NCBI RefSeq assembly: GCF_016545825.1
Contig: NC_052617.1
Span: 52,209,382 to 52,273,381, forward strand
From: Eucalyptus grandis
Lineage: Eukaryota; Streptophyta; Magnoliopsida; Myrtales; Myrtaceae
Direction: 5' to 3'
DNA: 64,000 nt
The notes under the pieces are model-generated. The model was not told where the DNA came from. It did no database searches and saw only the letters and a list, made by a program, of their open reading frames with translations. This document shows, in pieces, positions 9,817-27,902 of this stretch. Numbering within the stretch: the stretch's first letter is position 1; each line of letters opens with the position of its first letter. The position numbers and the translations under genes are program-made.

Positions 9817-12800
9817 ATGGCGGAAGCGAAGACCGTGCACTCGCCGCTCGTCACCTACTTCTCCATGCTGTCGCTCCTCACCCTCTGCCCTCCTTTCGTC
9901 ATCTTGCTGTAAGACTCTCTCTCTCTCTCTCTCTCTCTCTTTCTGTGAGGAGCTCGCGCTTTCTGTTTCCGCGGAAAATCCAGCCGTCGCGTGCGATTTC
10001 GCGAACCTGCGTGTTTTCTGGTTCCTCCTCGAGCGGAGGGAGGATGGCGGCGGCGGCGAACGGTCGCGAGTTCTAGATCTCGATGCGCGTGCTGGTTTTC
10101 GCCGCGACGTGCTCGATTGCGTGTCTACAATTTCCGATCTCCATATGGAATGAGCGTCTAACCTAGATTCGAGTCGAGTCAAGAGTCGGTTGTTTAATTC
10201 CCCTCGCGGTATTGAACGCTGAGCCTTGTTCTTAAGACAATGCCCAATCTTTGTGTCCGACTGCACTTAATGATCTACTGAGCATTTGAATTTAAAGTCC
10301 ACAGCCTTCGTTTAGAGTAAAAGCACCTGTTACAGAGCGGTATAAACGAGTTGGAAGAAAGATTTGGTGCTTCAGCAATTGAGTAGCTCAGATAGAAAGA
10401 AGTTGTAGACTTTGCTTTGTCATGATATTCGGATTTTTTATGCAAAAACGTACTGGGACTATCTGAGTGGAATTTTCATCCTCGCAGATGGTACACGATG
10501 GTGCATGCTGATGGGTCTATCGTCCAAACTTTTGATTACCTGAGGCAGCATGGACTGCAAGGATTCCTAGACATATGGCCCAGGCCGACTGCCGTCGCTT
10601 GGAAGATCATCGCCGTTTATGCTGCATTTGAGGCGGCGCTGCAGCTCCTTCTTCCAGGAAAGACAGTCAAGGGCCCTATATCTCCTGCTGGGAATCAGCC
10701 AGTGTATAAGGTACTCTCTTTCTTGTTGATGTACTTTATGTTTGCCATTCCCCTTAGTGGCACACCTTGTGGACCATTTGACTATGAGTCATCTTCTCTT
10801 TGCATGGACAATGTTGACTTAAACTATTGGTTGTTGCAGGCAAACGGAATGGCAGCATATTTTGTGACCTTGATCACCTATCTTGGCCTTTGGTGGTGAG
10901 TTCTTTTTTGATTGAACATAAATTTATGTACTTCAGATGCAACGCAGGTTTAGTTCTAGAAATCGACGTACTTCTAACATTCTGTTTTGTTTCTTTTCTA
11001 TTTTTAAAAATTCCATTAGAGGTCTTCATACATTCTATTTATTGAATTTTGGGCGGGGCAGGGGAGCACTTTAGCACAAGTTACATTGTAGAGAGCCAGT
11101 TTTAGTCAATAATTAGCTCATCCATGCATTTGTAATTTTGTCGAAAGGTTTCAATCCACAGTATCTACCGACATATCATTTCCCCTTCTAGGATACAATG
11201 AGCTTTCCTTTGTTGTCTCAAGTGGTTTCCTAGGTGCTGGATATATCCTACTGACAAGCTGCTGTGTAAAATAAGTGACGTGGTATCAGTACTGTCTTCA
11301 TCTTTTCTATGATTTCTGCGGTTCTTGAGTAGCTTTCTCAGTCTGAGCATATAACTACTCGGGTCTATTTCTATAGTCTGAATGTGACCTTATTCACTAT
11401 AAGCAAGACGTCCTCTTCATCTTTAATAGTTGCACTAAATGACCTTTCTCAGAGGACTGATTCACTGGTCATCATGCGTTGGGTATTTGGAAGGATCTAA
11501 GTAGTTTGCCTGGCTTTTTAAGGCTTTCTATTATAGAATTTATGCTACGCTGTGGAATTCTTTCCACCACATTTCATTCATAGTAGAATTATTGTTTGGT
11601 TTCCTCTGTTGTTTGATGTCATCATCAAATAACATTTAGATTAACTTATCATTTTCCATGTTATTCTTTCAGGTTTGGGATTTTTAACCCCACGGTTGTT
11701 TATGATCACTTGGGCGAAATATACTCCGCACTCATTGTTGGAAGCTTCATCTTTTGTATTTTCTTGTACATTAAAGTGAGAATGCAACCCCCAAAGAAAA
11801 GCTGACATCTCTTTCCCCTGGGAAAGCTCAAATAATAACTGATGTTTGACACATTTTCTTGTATTGAAGGGTCATGTGGCACCATCATCTACCGACTCTG
11901 GTTCTTCGGGGAATATAATAATCGACTTCTATTGGGTGAGTGTTTTCAGAAAGTTTTAGACTCTTTGCTGCACTAAATGTGGAAAAGCTCAAGTTGGGTG
12001 TTCTGATGTCAAAATTTGGCAATTTTAGAAGAAGCCAGATGTTTTTTTTCTGATCTTTGGACACGCCATGATGTCTGAAAGTCAAAACAGAATTTTCCGA
12101 ACTGTATTGTTGGGTTTTGTGTGAAATTAAGCCTCACAAACTCGTCTGTTGTAGGTTCCTTCAAAAGATTTCACTGTTTTACTCCTGCTCTATGATTTTC
12201 ATCTGTCCATCTCGAGGCAATTCTAGAATCCTCTTCTGTGACATATGTGGAAATGCACATTTAATTAGTTTTAAGGATGCTAATTGATTACGCTTATACA
12301 AATCGTGTCGCAGATATTTATTTGACCTGGGGATGATGCCAATTTTTTTTTATATGATGAGCGGTCTTAAAAATCGATAGCTTCTTTTGACTTGCTAGAT
12401 CACAAATGTTTATGCATAAAAAATACTTCAAATTTAGCTTCATAACTTTAAAAAATCTAATATGGTGTAGTTTGAGGTATATGTATGCATGCACGTGTTT
12501 TTTTGCATAATATTGAGCCAATGAATCTTTTGAACGAGAAAGCAAGAACGGCTTTATGGTTCTGCTTCTTGATGCTATTTTCTTGAAGCAGCTTTTCTGT
12601 TTTGAGTGACATTTTGACATTGTTGCAGGGTATGGAGCTCTATCCTCGGATTGGCAAGGACTTTGATATTAAAGTCTTCACAAATTGCAGGTTCGGAATG
12701 ATGTCTTGGGCAGTTCTTGCTCTAACCTATTGCATAAAGCAGGTAACCTAGGCATTTTTTGGTGACTTGACAAGAATATAATTGATACCAATGATCTCTG

Positions 12801-15800
12801 TATTACAGAACTCCATTTGGCAAGGAAAGATGCATGTATTTGAAAAACATATAATTGAGCCTTAATTTCTGACAACCATCTAATGGGTAATATCTTGGAA
12901 TGGTCCTATAAGAGAAATAGAAAAATGGGGGAAAACGCTTGATACACCAATTTCATTTTCTAAACATGCCTTCCTTTTACTTTTACGTGTGTTGTCAGAA
13001 AATAATCTTTGGACCAGCGCTTTAAAACATATTCTCAGAGTTGGTCATTTTAAAAACCAGAAACAGTTTTTAGAAGTGTAAAGTAATGCCACAAATTCTG
13101 ATTTCTGTTACTGATCACTTTCTTCTGGGAGTGGAGGTTGATGATTTCTTTGCATCATGTGCTAATAATCTTACATGTGTGTTTACAGTACGAACAGAAT
13201 GGAAAAGTTGCTGATTCAATGCTCGTGAATACAATATTGATGTTAGTGTATGTCACCAAGTTCTTCTGGTGGGAAGCCGGCTATTGGAACACAATGGATA
13301 TTGCACACGATCGAGGTTGACACGAGTTATTGATTCTGTTTTACATGCCAATGTCAGTTTCTCCATTCAATCATTCGAAATAAGCAACTGAAATCCAATC
13401 ATCAAGAGATGAGACACTAGCATATATACTGGATTTCATTCTTGGTCTAATTACTTGTGAATTTTATATGGCTTAATTTGCAAATAAGCCACTGGGCATT
13501 TTGTTTATGCACTCTTATTGCTTGGGCAGATGTAGAACGCCAATCATAATCATAATACCTTCCATTTGGTTTTACTGATGCTCAACTTTATTTTCAAAAT
13601 GACTCTGGCAGCTGGCTTCTACATCTGTTGGGGATGCTTGGTATGGGTCCCATCCATCTATACCTCTCCTGGCATGTATCTCGTCAATCATCCTGTTAAC
13701 CTGGGAACTCAGGTGTGGAAGTGCCTCTTGTAACTATTTTTACCATTAAGTGGACTTTATGCGATTATGAATGCATGCAAAGGGACAGAAATTTACTGTA
13801 ATTATTGGTCTGGTGTTTAGATTAAGTTGGCAATTGGGTTTGCCTTTTCACTTTTGACTTTACATGAAAAGTTAAAAAGTCTGACATTTTTTTGGATGAG
13901 AACCCCCATCTTTTAAAGACATGTAAAACGTTAGCATTTAAAGTCACCAAATTTTTAAATAGTTTTATAAATCAATTTAATTTTTTTATGCGAAATTCAA
14001 TGTGGCTGATTGGAAGGGCTTTAACAACTAATAGTTTTATAAATCAATTTAATTTTTTTTTTTTTATGCGAAATTCAATGTGGCTGATTGGAAGGGCTTT
14101 AACATCTAAAAAGGAGCTTGTTCCTTACAGCTGATTCTAGGAAACATGTGTGTGAACCAACAAACCATGGTTATCTTCCTTAGCAAGGTCTTTAAATTTG
14201 CTCTTAGTTTCAATCAAGATGGTTGCCGAGATTTTTTGGGTTCTCTTTGGCATCTGTTCTGTGGAACCCCTTGCTTTGTTTGAAGTAATAGTCCCATATC
14301 AGTGGTGTTGATTGGGTCAACATATGCTAATGACAAAATCTGGAAAACAACTGGAAGATTTTTTGTGGCATGTGCACGCTGATCAATTAAATTTGAAGGT
14401 TCTAATTGCTTCCTACGAAAGACTGGTGTTAATAAAAATTGGCATGAGCACAATTATCTTGGGATAAACTTGGGGCAGTCTAATCTGCGTTCAAGTCATC
14501 AACTGGCGTATCTGAAAGAAGGGGCAAGAATGAAAGTTATGGAACTTTTGCTATCAGATGATTATTAAGATTATCTTTCTTTGGAATATCTAAAACTTCC
14601 GTCACATAAGTCCAATAGGCCTAAAAACAGGCTCAAGAGGATAAATGTATTTTCTTTTATATTAGGAGAGTCTGACACCCTTTGTTTTCCAGCTCGCACT
14701 ATATATTTTGGTAGCAGGCATTCTGTGCATATATATCAATTATGATTGCGACAGACAGAGGCAAGAATTTCGCAGAACAAATGGCAAGTGCTCAGTATGG
14801 GGGAAGGCTCCATCAAAGGTGCTTACCACTATTATTGTTTTAATGTTTTCTTATGCTTTCAATTGGGTTCAATCCATCAAATGGAAATGAGAGCTTTGAT
14901 CTCTTTGACAGATATCGGCTACGTACACTACAACATCTGGAGAGAACAAAACTAGCCTCCTCTTGACTTCAGGATGGTCAGTTAGCCTTTTAATTCTTCT
15001 GTATTGTCAGCATGAAGATTTTAAAAAGCTACCATAAGAGTCCTATCATTAACTGCGCGATTAGGTTTACTGCTTATATTTGCGTTTCGAGGGAAATAGA
15101 TAGTTCTTTATGCTTTTTGAGGTAATCTGCTTACATTTTTCCTAGAATATAACGAATTTGGTGATAGACCATTGGGTAAGCAGTATAAAATCTAGTTACT
15201 GGTTAAGTTATGAGTGATATGGGTCTACATGGCGATATGCATGCTTCTGCTTGCAACTGATTGAATGGTCTATGATATGGTCTCTCACTCATTCCTTCCA
15301 CAGGTGGGGCTTATCACGTCATTTTCATTATGTGCCCGAGATTCTTGGAGCCTTTTTCTGGACTGTCCCTGCACTATTTAATCATGTAAACTCTGTTTTA
15401 ACAGTTTAATTTACTCTTAAGTTGTGATTTCACAATGACCGTCTCAATGACACTCATACTTACCTTTTTTCCCCTTTAATTTCCTGCAGTTTCTGCCTTA
15501 CTTTTATGTGATCTTTCTCACAATCCTATTGTTTGACCGGGCAAAAAGGGACGACGATCGGTGTCGATCAAAGTAAGTATATCATTTATATTTTTCTCTA
15601 GGTCATTCTTGAGGACAGATTAAATGGAAGCAATGTCTCTCCATCAGCTTTTATACACTTTGGGTTCTCTGCATACTTTGTGATTTAGGACAAACCCCAT
15701 TCTTTACGGGTCTCGACATAATAAAAACCAAACTTCAGATCCTTTGGCATCATTAAATGATCTGTATCTTGTTGGAGCAATGTTCCTGATGCTGGAACAT

Positions 15801-16156
15801 GCAGTAATCTAGAACGAGGAAGAGCACTGTGCTGATGGGAAACCAGGGGTGGAGTGAATTTTTTGGTCCCATATCTTTCACATGTTTATGTTCGTCATGA
15901 TTTTAATAGACTGCATGAGCATGCACAGCACGTTAATAGACCATCTTCATTATTGGCCCGAATTCTCATGTGTTCCCACAATTGTGCTTATGAAGGTCCT
16001 TGTGCATAGTCCAGTGTTACCATTGCTTTGCTCCCTTTCTCAGTGAAGCAGAGTGCGCAGCTTCTTCTGATAATGTTTTCTGGTTTCAGGTATGGGAAGT
16101 ACTGGAAGATATATTGTGAGAAGGTTCGATACCGAATTATTCCTGGTATTTACTGA
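9817..16156 (+). CDS. DWF5: 7-dehydrocholesterol reductase (sterol delta-7 reductase)
   Basis: Thirteen exons: 9817-9908, 10488-10710, 10840-10895, 11673-11775, 11870-11935, 12629-12742, 13189-13315, 13612-13712, 14693-14818, 14912-14976, 15304-15385, 15490-15572, 16090-16156. All junctions are GT-AG, the phases close, and the product is 434 residues, as expected for plant DWF5. It starts MAEAKTVHSPLVTYFSML, has many hydrophobic segments (ERG4/ERG24 family), and ends with the family signature DDDRCRSKYGKYWKIYCEKV and RIIPGIY. The enzyme uses NADPH to reduce the C7-C8 double bond of 5,7-dienol sterols in the endoplasmic reticulum, on the route to campesterol and brassinosteroids. A purine-rich Kozak context (gagaaaATGG) supports the start. 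Introns 3 and 8 are the longest, and intron 8 carries a tandem duplication. Identification is secure. Confidence 0.97.
13958..14104 (+). repeat. Tandem duplication in DWF5 intron 8
   Basis: A 72-base unit beginning 'aatagttttataaatc' and ending 'gaagggctttaaca' is repeated immediately (unit 2 from 14030). The copies are nearly identical except for a longer T run in the second, which points to recent duplication. Confidence 0.9.
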
Positions 16157-17173
16157 GGTTCAGCAAGAAGTCCTGTATGGGGAGATATGGTCGGGCGAAA
16201 GGAGTCCACATGGATCAGCTTTGGCTCGTTCTCATGTACTTCAGAAGATGTCCCTGTACTTGGTTTTATAGGAGATGCCAGCGGTAGAGCTACTTTTCGT
16301 GTTTCATGCATGCAGCAGCATTTAACATTGCGTTTATCTTTGCTACTCCAATTCGGAATGACTTTGTATCGAACTTGGAGTATCGGCACTCAGTAACTGT
16401 AGCTTTAGTTTGAACCGGCTGCCCTGAACGTTGAGGTTTTTCAGACTGCAGTCTATTTCTGCTTGTATGTTGACTTGACGTAGAAATTGCGTGGTGGGAT
16501 TTATTTCGAAGGTGTGTGATTTAAATGGACAAAAATGGACAAAAAAGAATAAAGCTCTTAGCATCGACGGAGTAATCCTGCCCTAAGGCACTCTTTTTCA
16601 TCAGTAAAAATTGTGCCCTGATTCCGAAATATCATCTCTCGTTCATTCCTCACGGAAAGAGCTCTAGGACTTCCATCTTGGCCAGAAGTTTGAACTGGAT
16701 TGAGAAAATCTACTCGGAATTACGAACTTCAATCGATCGGAAACCAGATGCGCTTTTGATCTCAAAGGTGAAGTGCGAGTCATAACCAGAACCAGAGGAT
16801 CGCTTGGGGCTGCTGGAGGTTATACACCGGGGACGGGAAGAGCTTTCAAACCGATTTTTAATGGACAATAATATCTACATTTATTTTTATTTACTTCCGA
16901 AGGAGTAAATTCTTCGGAAGTAAATCCCTTTCTACTAAATAGACGAAATTGGCCTTAGCGGTTTTCATATCTGCATAGCTTCCTCTAACTCAGATATTCA
17001 GGAAAAAGCTATCAAAAATGCTAAATTATATCCACCGTGATAAATTTATCTTAATTTTTTTATAACTTAAAAAACTTCAAACTACCCCTCCAATTATCGG
17101 TAATTATAATCTTTTCACGGAGATTGAAAATAGCGTCGCCCAAAAGAAATTATTAAGACGCTCGAATTCACGA
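16157..17173. other. DWF5 3'UTR and intergenic spacer
   Basis: The first several hundred bases are probably DWF5 3'UTR, and short open frames there are not convincing. The remainder is AT-rich. The only structure I see is the hairpin at 16889-16925. Confidence 0.5.
16889..16925. repeat. Perfect 14-bp inverted repeat
   Basis: atttacttccgaag (16889-16902) and its exact reverse complement cttcggaagtaaat (16912-16925) are separated by 9 bases. It lies in the DWF5/FAM32A-like spacer. It could be a transcription end structure or a transposon scar. Confidence 0.75.
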
Positions 17174-17193
17174 GGCCCATAACAAAATGGGCT
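17174..17193. promoter_or_regulatory. Paired site II (TGGGCC-type) motifs upstream of the FAM32A-like gene
   Basis: GGCCCAT at 17174-17180 is followed by ATGGGCT at 17188-17194, an inverted pair. Site II elements bind TCP factors and are common in promoters of growth-related housekeeping genes. The position, 35-55 bp before the first ATG codons, fits a core promoter or 5'UTR. Confidence 0.45.
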
Positions 17194-17547
17194 ACGAACC
17201 GATCCACCTTGACCCGCTTCATGTCCGATGGAGTCTGGAAATTTCGACAGTGTGAAAGGAGAGGGGAATTCGAGACTGGTCGTTTCAGGTACGATTCTAG
17301 GGTTCATACCGCTTCCGATTTGCGTAGTGATTTCGCCCCCATATCGCTGCATTCGCGCCGATCCCGGAAACCGGCGCATCTTTTCCGATCGAGTGATCCG
17401 GAAGCGCGGCGAATTTGGTCGCGAAGTTTTTATCTTGGGGAGGGATTTTGGCTGAAACTTGATTTGCTCGCTGTTAGCATTCGAAAGATTCGATCTTGTT
17501 GTTGTTCGGCGGCGTTTTGATTTTTTTCGCGTGCGACAGGGGGGGAG

Positions 17548-18374
17548 ATGTCGGGTTATGAGAATGTCGTCGGAGGGAAGCTGAAGCTGAAAGGGAAGGC
17601 TCTCGACGTGAAGGCTGGAGGAGTGAAGAAGAAGAAGAAGAAGAAGCAGCAGGAGACGCAGCATCAGGACCCTGTGTCCGAGGTCATCGAATCCGAGCTC
17701 TCCGCCGGTTCGTACCCGGTCTTTCAACTCTGCGTTTCTTTCTTGAATTTGGCTGCATACGGCCTTATTCCGCCGCGTAGGAGCAGTTAATTTCGTTGGA
17801 ATTAGAGCGTTAGCTGACTTGATTCCCCCGGTCATCTTTATCGCATCCCGGAATAATTTCTTCTGTGATGTGCAGCAATGGCTTGTGTGGGTGTAGCTGC
17901 CATTTTTCTACCTGTGTATTGCTGTAGCAAATTTACATTTTTGTTGAGACTAATGAATGCGTTGTGCGATGGGCAATTGGGTTTTCTTATACACGTTTGA
18001 GGCAACTTCCTGTTTCAACTTATTGTATAAAATCAGTTTTACCATGCGAAGAATCTGATGGCAAATAATTGTGGCAAGTCTTATCTGAGATTTTGGTTAC
18101 TTCCGTAGGCGAGGGTGCGGCGCTGTCGAATGAACCTATTGAAGACGAGATCAATGATGAGAGCAAGTTGAGCGAAGAAGGCAAGGAGGCTGCTCCGTAT
18201 GACCACCAGCTGACGCCTGCTGAAAAGCGATACATAGAGCAGAGGGAGCAGATCGATGTCAAGAAACTGGCGAAGACAGCTAACAAATCTCACCGCGACA
18301 GGATACAGGATTTCAACCAGTACCTTGCAAACATGAGCGAACATTATGACATCCCGAAAGTTGGCCCAGGATAA
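17548..18374 (+). CDS. FAM32A-like protein
   Basis: Two coding exons (17548-17707 and 18119-18374) joined in phase give 141 residues. The start MSGYENVVGGKLKLKGKALD matches the FAM32A pattern (..YE.V..G.LKLKG), followed by a lysine-rich stretch. The C-terminus carries the family block KLAKTANKSHRDRIQDFNQY and EHYDIPKVGPG. Human FAM32A is a small nuclear protein associated with the late spliceosome; the plant role is inferred from that. A 5'UTR intron is likely: a donor at 17288/17289 (ttcag|gtacg) and an acceptor at 17539 (gacag) precede the start. If that intron is used, an upstream ATG at 17228 is in frame and would add 23 residues; the family alignment favours 17548. Confidence 0.93.
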
Positions 18375-19495
18375 CTGAGGATCGATTCCATGAGCATGAA
18401 GGTCGCCAGATCAAATTTCCTGTATGTTACTGAGATTTCACTACTTCTGTGCATTATGTCATTGTTGAACCTTGATTAAGTTTTTCGACCAAGTTTGGCA
18501 ATGTGTGATGGAGCAGCTATCGTAACCTTTTCTCCCTCCTTTTCTTGATATCTAATTGAAAGAAGATATTGGGATTAGCTCTTGAAATTTAGTTGATCTT
18601 TTTTAGGCTTTCTTTTTAAGTTGTGTTGGAAATGGTTACGATTAAATACTTCTGATTCTCAAGAAAGTTCTCTGAAGAGAACTAAGAGCACTTGAAGTCA
18701 TTGAAAATGAGTAAAGTTTGATGGGTCCTCTCGCACCGCATTGATAAGAACTCAATTAGCACTTACTACCTAATTTATACGAAGCTTTGCTGAACAACGA
18801 GGAAGATACAAATTATTATGCCAAGACTTGAAGCCGATTTAGTAACATTGCTTCTCCCGGACCCTTGGATTCAGAAGCAGCCAATACTCAGATTTGTTTG
18901 CAATGCCATTTTACTAAGTTTCTTGTGCTTTTCTATGTTTTCTTGAGAATCGTCCTGATTATGTCCTTTCCCTATTGTCAGTAAACAGAGACTATTGTCC
19001 GAGTACATGGTTCTTGGAAGGCTTAATTAAGAAACACCAGAGACATTCTGATATCCATTGAGAACCACTGCTTCCCCCATTGGTACGTGACTAGACCTTT
19101 GTAAACTTCCTACTGGATAATACAACGATCCCCGTGGGCACCAGAACAACAAGTGCAAGAAGTGTATACTTTAAGCTTCGTCTCATGCCAAATCACACCT
19201 AATTATTTTTTGTAAACACAAGGGACCGTTGGTCAAACCACATTAAATAAGCAAAGACCATTGGGAATCACTCAGCGTGTTTTCTCACCGGATGCCCCGG
19301 AAGAGACAGAACAGTTTGCATCTTATTGTGTGCATTCAACCAAAATAAGAATGATAGCCAAAGGCTGGAGCTGGCAATCTTTATCTATGGACACTCTTTG
19401 ATTCTGATGCACAGCCAAATGGGGCCAGTGAGCTTTTTCGGCGCAGGCGCCAGAAACATCGACCTGGTGATCCATCTCAGTATAGAACTTTTGGC
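18375..19495. other. Convergent spacer between the FAM32A-like gene and VHA-A
   Basis: The two genes end tail to tail, so this ~1.1 kb should hold both 3'UTRs. I see no coding exon, RNA gene or repeat of note. Confidence 0.5.
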
Positions 19496-25475
<5,980 letters not shown>

Positions 25476-26272
25476 TTACGGCGGCGGGCGTGAAGCTCTC
25501 TCGCGATCCGAAGCGACGAACTGAGAGATTCAGAAAGAGAGAGAAGAGAGAGAAGCAGGCAGAAAAAGGGAAGTTGCTTTTCAGGGGCACGGGAAAGAGG
25601 GAGTGGGAGTGGAGGAAGCTCGCTGGCTGGCTGGCTCGCTGCAGAGATCGTCGTCGTTATGTCGGGGATGACGACGCGGTGGCCTGCTGTCGATGGTCGA
25701 TTTTCTTTTTCTTTTTTTTTGTTACTATTTTTTTTTTTTTAACTTTTTGCCAATAATTAGCATCCTCGTCCTTTGTCTGCTTTCTCATTCCTCGCCCGCC
25801 CCCATGAGTACAGCTGCGTCCCCGAAACGTCCCGTCTCGGAGGGCCGGAGGCAACGACGCCGTTTCTCGAGCTCCGCTTTGTTCTGTTTTCGATTGAGAT
25901 TTGTGGTTAGGTACCCTGAGTTTTGTTCAAATTAGAAAGAGCCAAGACCACGAAAAGCACCTTCAAACTCTATCCGTTGCAATATATTTTACTCTAAATC
26001 TTTTTATGAGACACGAAAAATCTTAAACTTTTGCATTCATCATCAAGGTTCCCTTAATAAACAATGTTAAAAATCTGTATATATGGACATTGAAAGCAAA
26101 TAGTGTTGATGAAATCTTGATGGAGGATAATTTTAGGCAAATGTGTCATGGTAGGTATAGCTCTAAGTTTTTTATATCACGAAAAGTATTCATGATAAAT
26201 ATATCACAATAAGTATATGACATGCAGGCAAAAATAAAAACATCAATATAACAAAAATTGTCATTTGCAATA

Positions 26273-26410
26273 GCACCCTTATTGATTATCTCTCCTCTAT
26301 TTTCACTAGTAGTCTCGATCACCAAATCCCATGAATATATGGCACCCTTATCAATTATCTCTCCTCCATTTCCACCGGTAGCCTTAATCATCAAATCCCG
26401 TGAGTATATG
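26273..26410 (+). repeat. Diverged 69-bp tandem duplication
   Basis: Units 26273-26341 and 26342-26410 both begin 'gcacccttat' and end 'tatatg'. They differ at about 12 positions, all transitions by my count (about 83% identity). Confidence 0.8.
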
Positions 26411-26867
26411 CTATATGCTACATTGAAATGCATTGAAGTTTTGAATCAAAATTTGGTGGATGAGTTGAGTGATTTTTTATAGGGGTGTGCATTGATTTTG
26501 GTCCAACTTGAGAACCAAATCAAACCAATCGATTTTGGGGAGTTTCTAAGGAGATTGGTCCCATTCCCAATTTCACATAAGGAACTCGATCGATGGATTT
26601 GTTAATATTGAGAAACTTCTGTTTGTAGAGAATAGAAGAAATCACTGGTTATATCGACCATGAAACCAAGCAAGGTAGATCGGTTCTTGGTTCCACAATT
26701 GGGAACCGACATGTTTGATCCGATTTTAGGTTTTAGGGTGGAAACCGTCCCATCATGTACCCCTAATATATGACTCAATTTCACTACTCTTGAGATCGGC
26801 CATTTTGAACATGGCATGCTAAACTCTATGAACTCTTGATTTGCTCTACTCATTCTAGGAAAAATTC

Positions 26868-27475
26868 TAAATGAGAACTATAAATACCATTATTTTCTCA
26901 AATAGAGGTGTAAAGTGGATATTATTTTGTATTATGGCTTGAAGTACTTTTATTTTTCTTAATTAAGAGTTTGGAATGGATATTATTTCAAATAAAAACT
27001 TGAAACGGCTACGTTAGTTCTAAAGAATGACCTAACTTTCCAGTTTGTTAAAGACATTTTCATCCCTTACCTTTTTTGAATAGTTTATTTATTTTTTATG
27101 GTTTTCTTTGTCTTCTTTGCCAGCGGTCGATGATGTCCAAAAGAGATGTTGCCCAATCTGGTAAGGGCCATCCTCGCTAGCCACAAGTAAGGGACAGCCA
27201 CCCTCTCCAGAGTTGGGCGAGAGTCACATTGCTAGTGGCCAGTGGGGGCTTGTAGGGCCTTAACGAGGGTCATTGAGTCCTATATGAAGAGAAAGAAATA
27301 ATTTAAAATTAAAATTGTCTTTGGACGAAAATGCCTTCAATTGGTTGGAAATCTTTAACCAATCAATGATCGGCAATGTTTGGTCTTTATTTAAGACCAA
27401 CATTATTTATTTTTAGACTTTTATTTAAGAAAAATAAGGGCACTTCGAACTCTTATTTAAAATTTGTCCTCAATA
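26868..27475. repeat. Probable non-autonomous inverted-end element with GC-rich core
   Basis: The left part ('gacattttcatccct', 'acttttatttttcttaatta') resembles the reverse complement of the right part ('aaggcattttcgtcc', 'cccttatttttcttaaata'). Between them lies a GC-rich core (about 27125-27290) with 'gggccatcctcgctagcc'. This arrangement resembles Mutator-like non-autonomous elements. There is no transposase, and the ends are approximate. Confidence 0.45.
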
Positions 27476-27884
27476 TAAATATATTTTTGCCGATAGACAT
27501 ACTTCCATCTATAAATTGAGATAGTATATTAACGAATAAAAGGAGGTGAATCAGTGAGAACCAAAATAGTACTGCGAAGGAACGAAAAGAACGATGAAAA
27601 GAACCCTCCATTTGAAGAGCCTCAGCCGCATGTATCGGTGTACTTCCCCTCAATTAAATTCGAGGGTCAGGCGAGGTTCGGAATTAGATTCCACCGCAAC
27701 CCAAAAACGTGTGGAGGAGAAGAGGGGACTTCTTAAAGGTTGAGGTGGGCCCCCCTCTTCCGGGATGGCAAAAGCCGGGCGGAACATCTGCCGCCTGTCC
27801 TGTCCTCGGCCCCCGAAAGTCCCCAGCCCCGACAAAACATCCTACGCAGCCTCCCCCGCACGTACGTACTCCGAAAACGTACTC

Positions 27885-27902
27885 GGGCGGGCGGGCGGGC
27901 GG
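27885..27902 (+). promoter_or_regulatory. Potential G-quadruplex upstream of the F-box gene
   Basis: Four GGG runs separated by single C bases (GGGCGGGCGGGCGGGCGG) lie about 120-190 bp before the end of the inferred 5'UTR exon, so in the promoter or leader. Short loops favour a stable quadruplex. Function is not shown by the sequence. Confidence 0.5.

Larger units (their letters stand above)
25476..27700. other. Head-to-head spacer: VHA-A 5'UTR/promoter to F-box gene promoter
   Basis: A GA-rich leader (about 25500-25600 as read on the plus strand) is the likely VHA-A 5'UTR. T and A homopolymers follow near 25700-25745. The middle is AT-rich and holds a 69-bp duplication and an inverted-end element, listed separately. 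No coding exon is supported. Confidence 0.5.

Noticed and set aside
9323..10153. 276-codon open frame on the plus strand across the DWF5 promoter, exon 1 and intron 1
   Set aside because: It overlaps DWF5 exon 1 in another frame and is built from CT repeats (Ser/Leu runs). No family resemblance.
9700..10266. 188-codon minus-strand open frame opposite DWF5 exon 1
   Set aside because: Arg/Glu-rich shadow of the same CT repeats; antisense to a real exon.
17104..17835. 243-codon minus-strand open frame opposite the FAM32A-like gene
   Set aside because: Low-complexity Leu run is the antisense of the lysine-coding AAG repeat; no domain.
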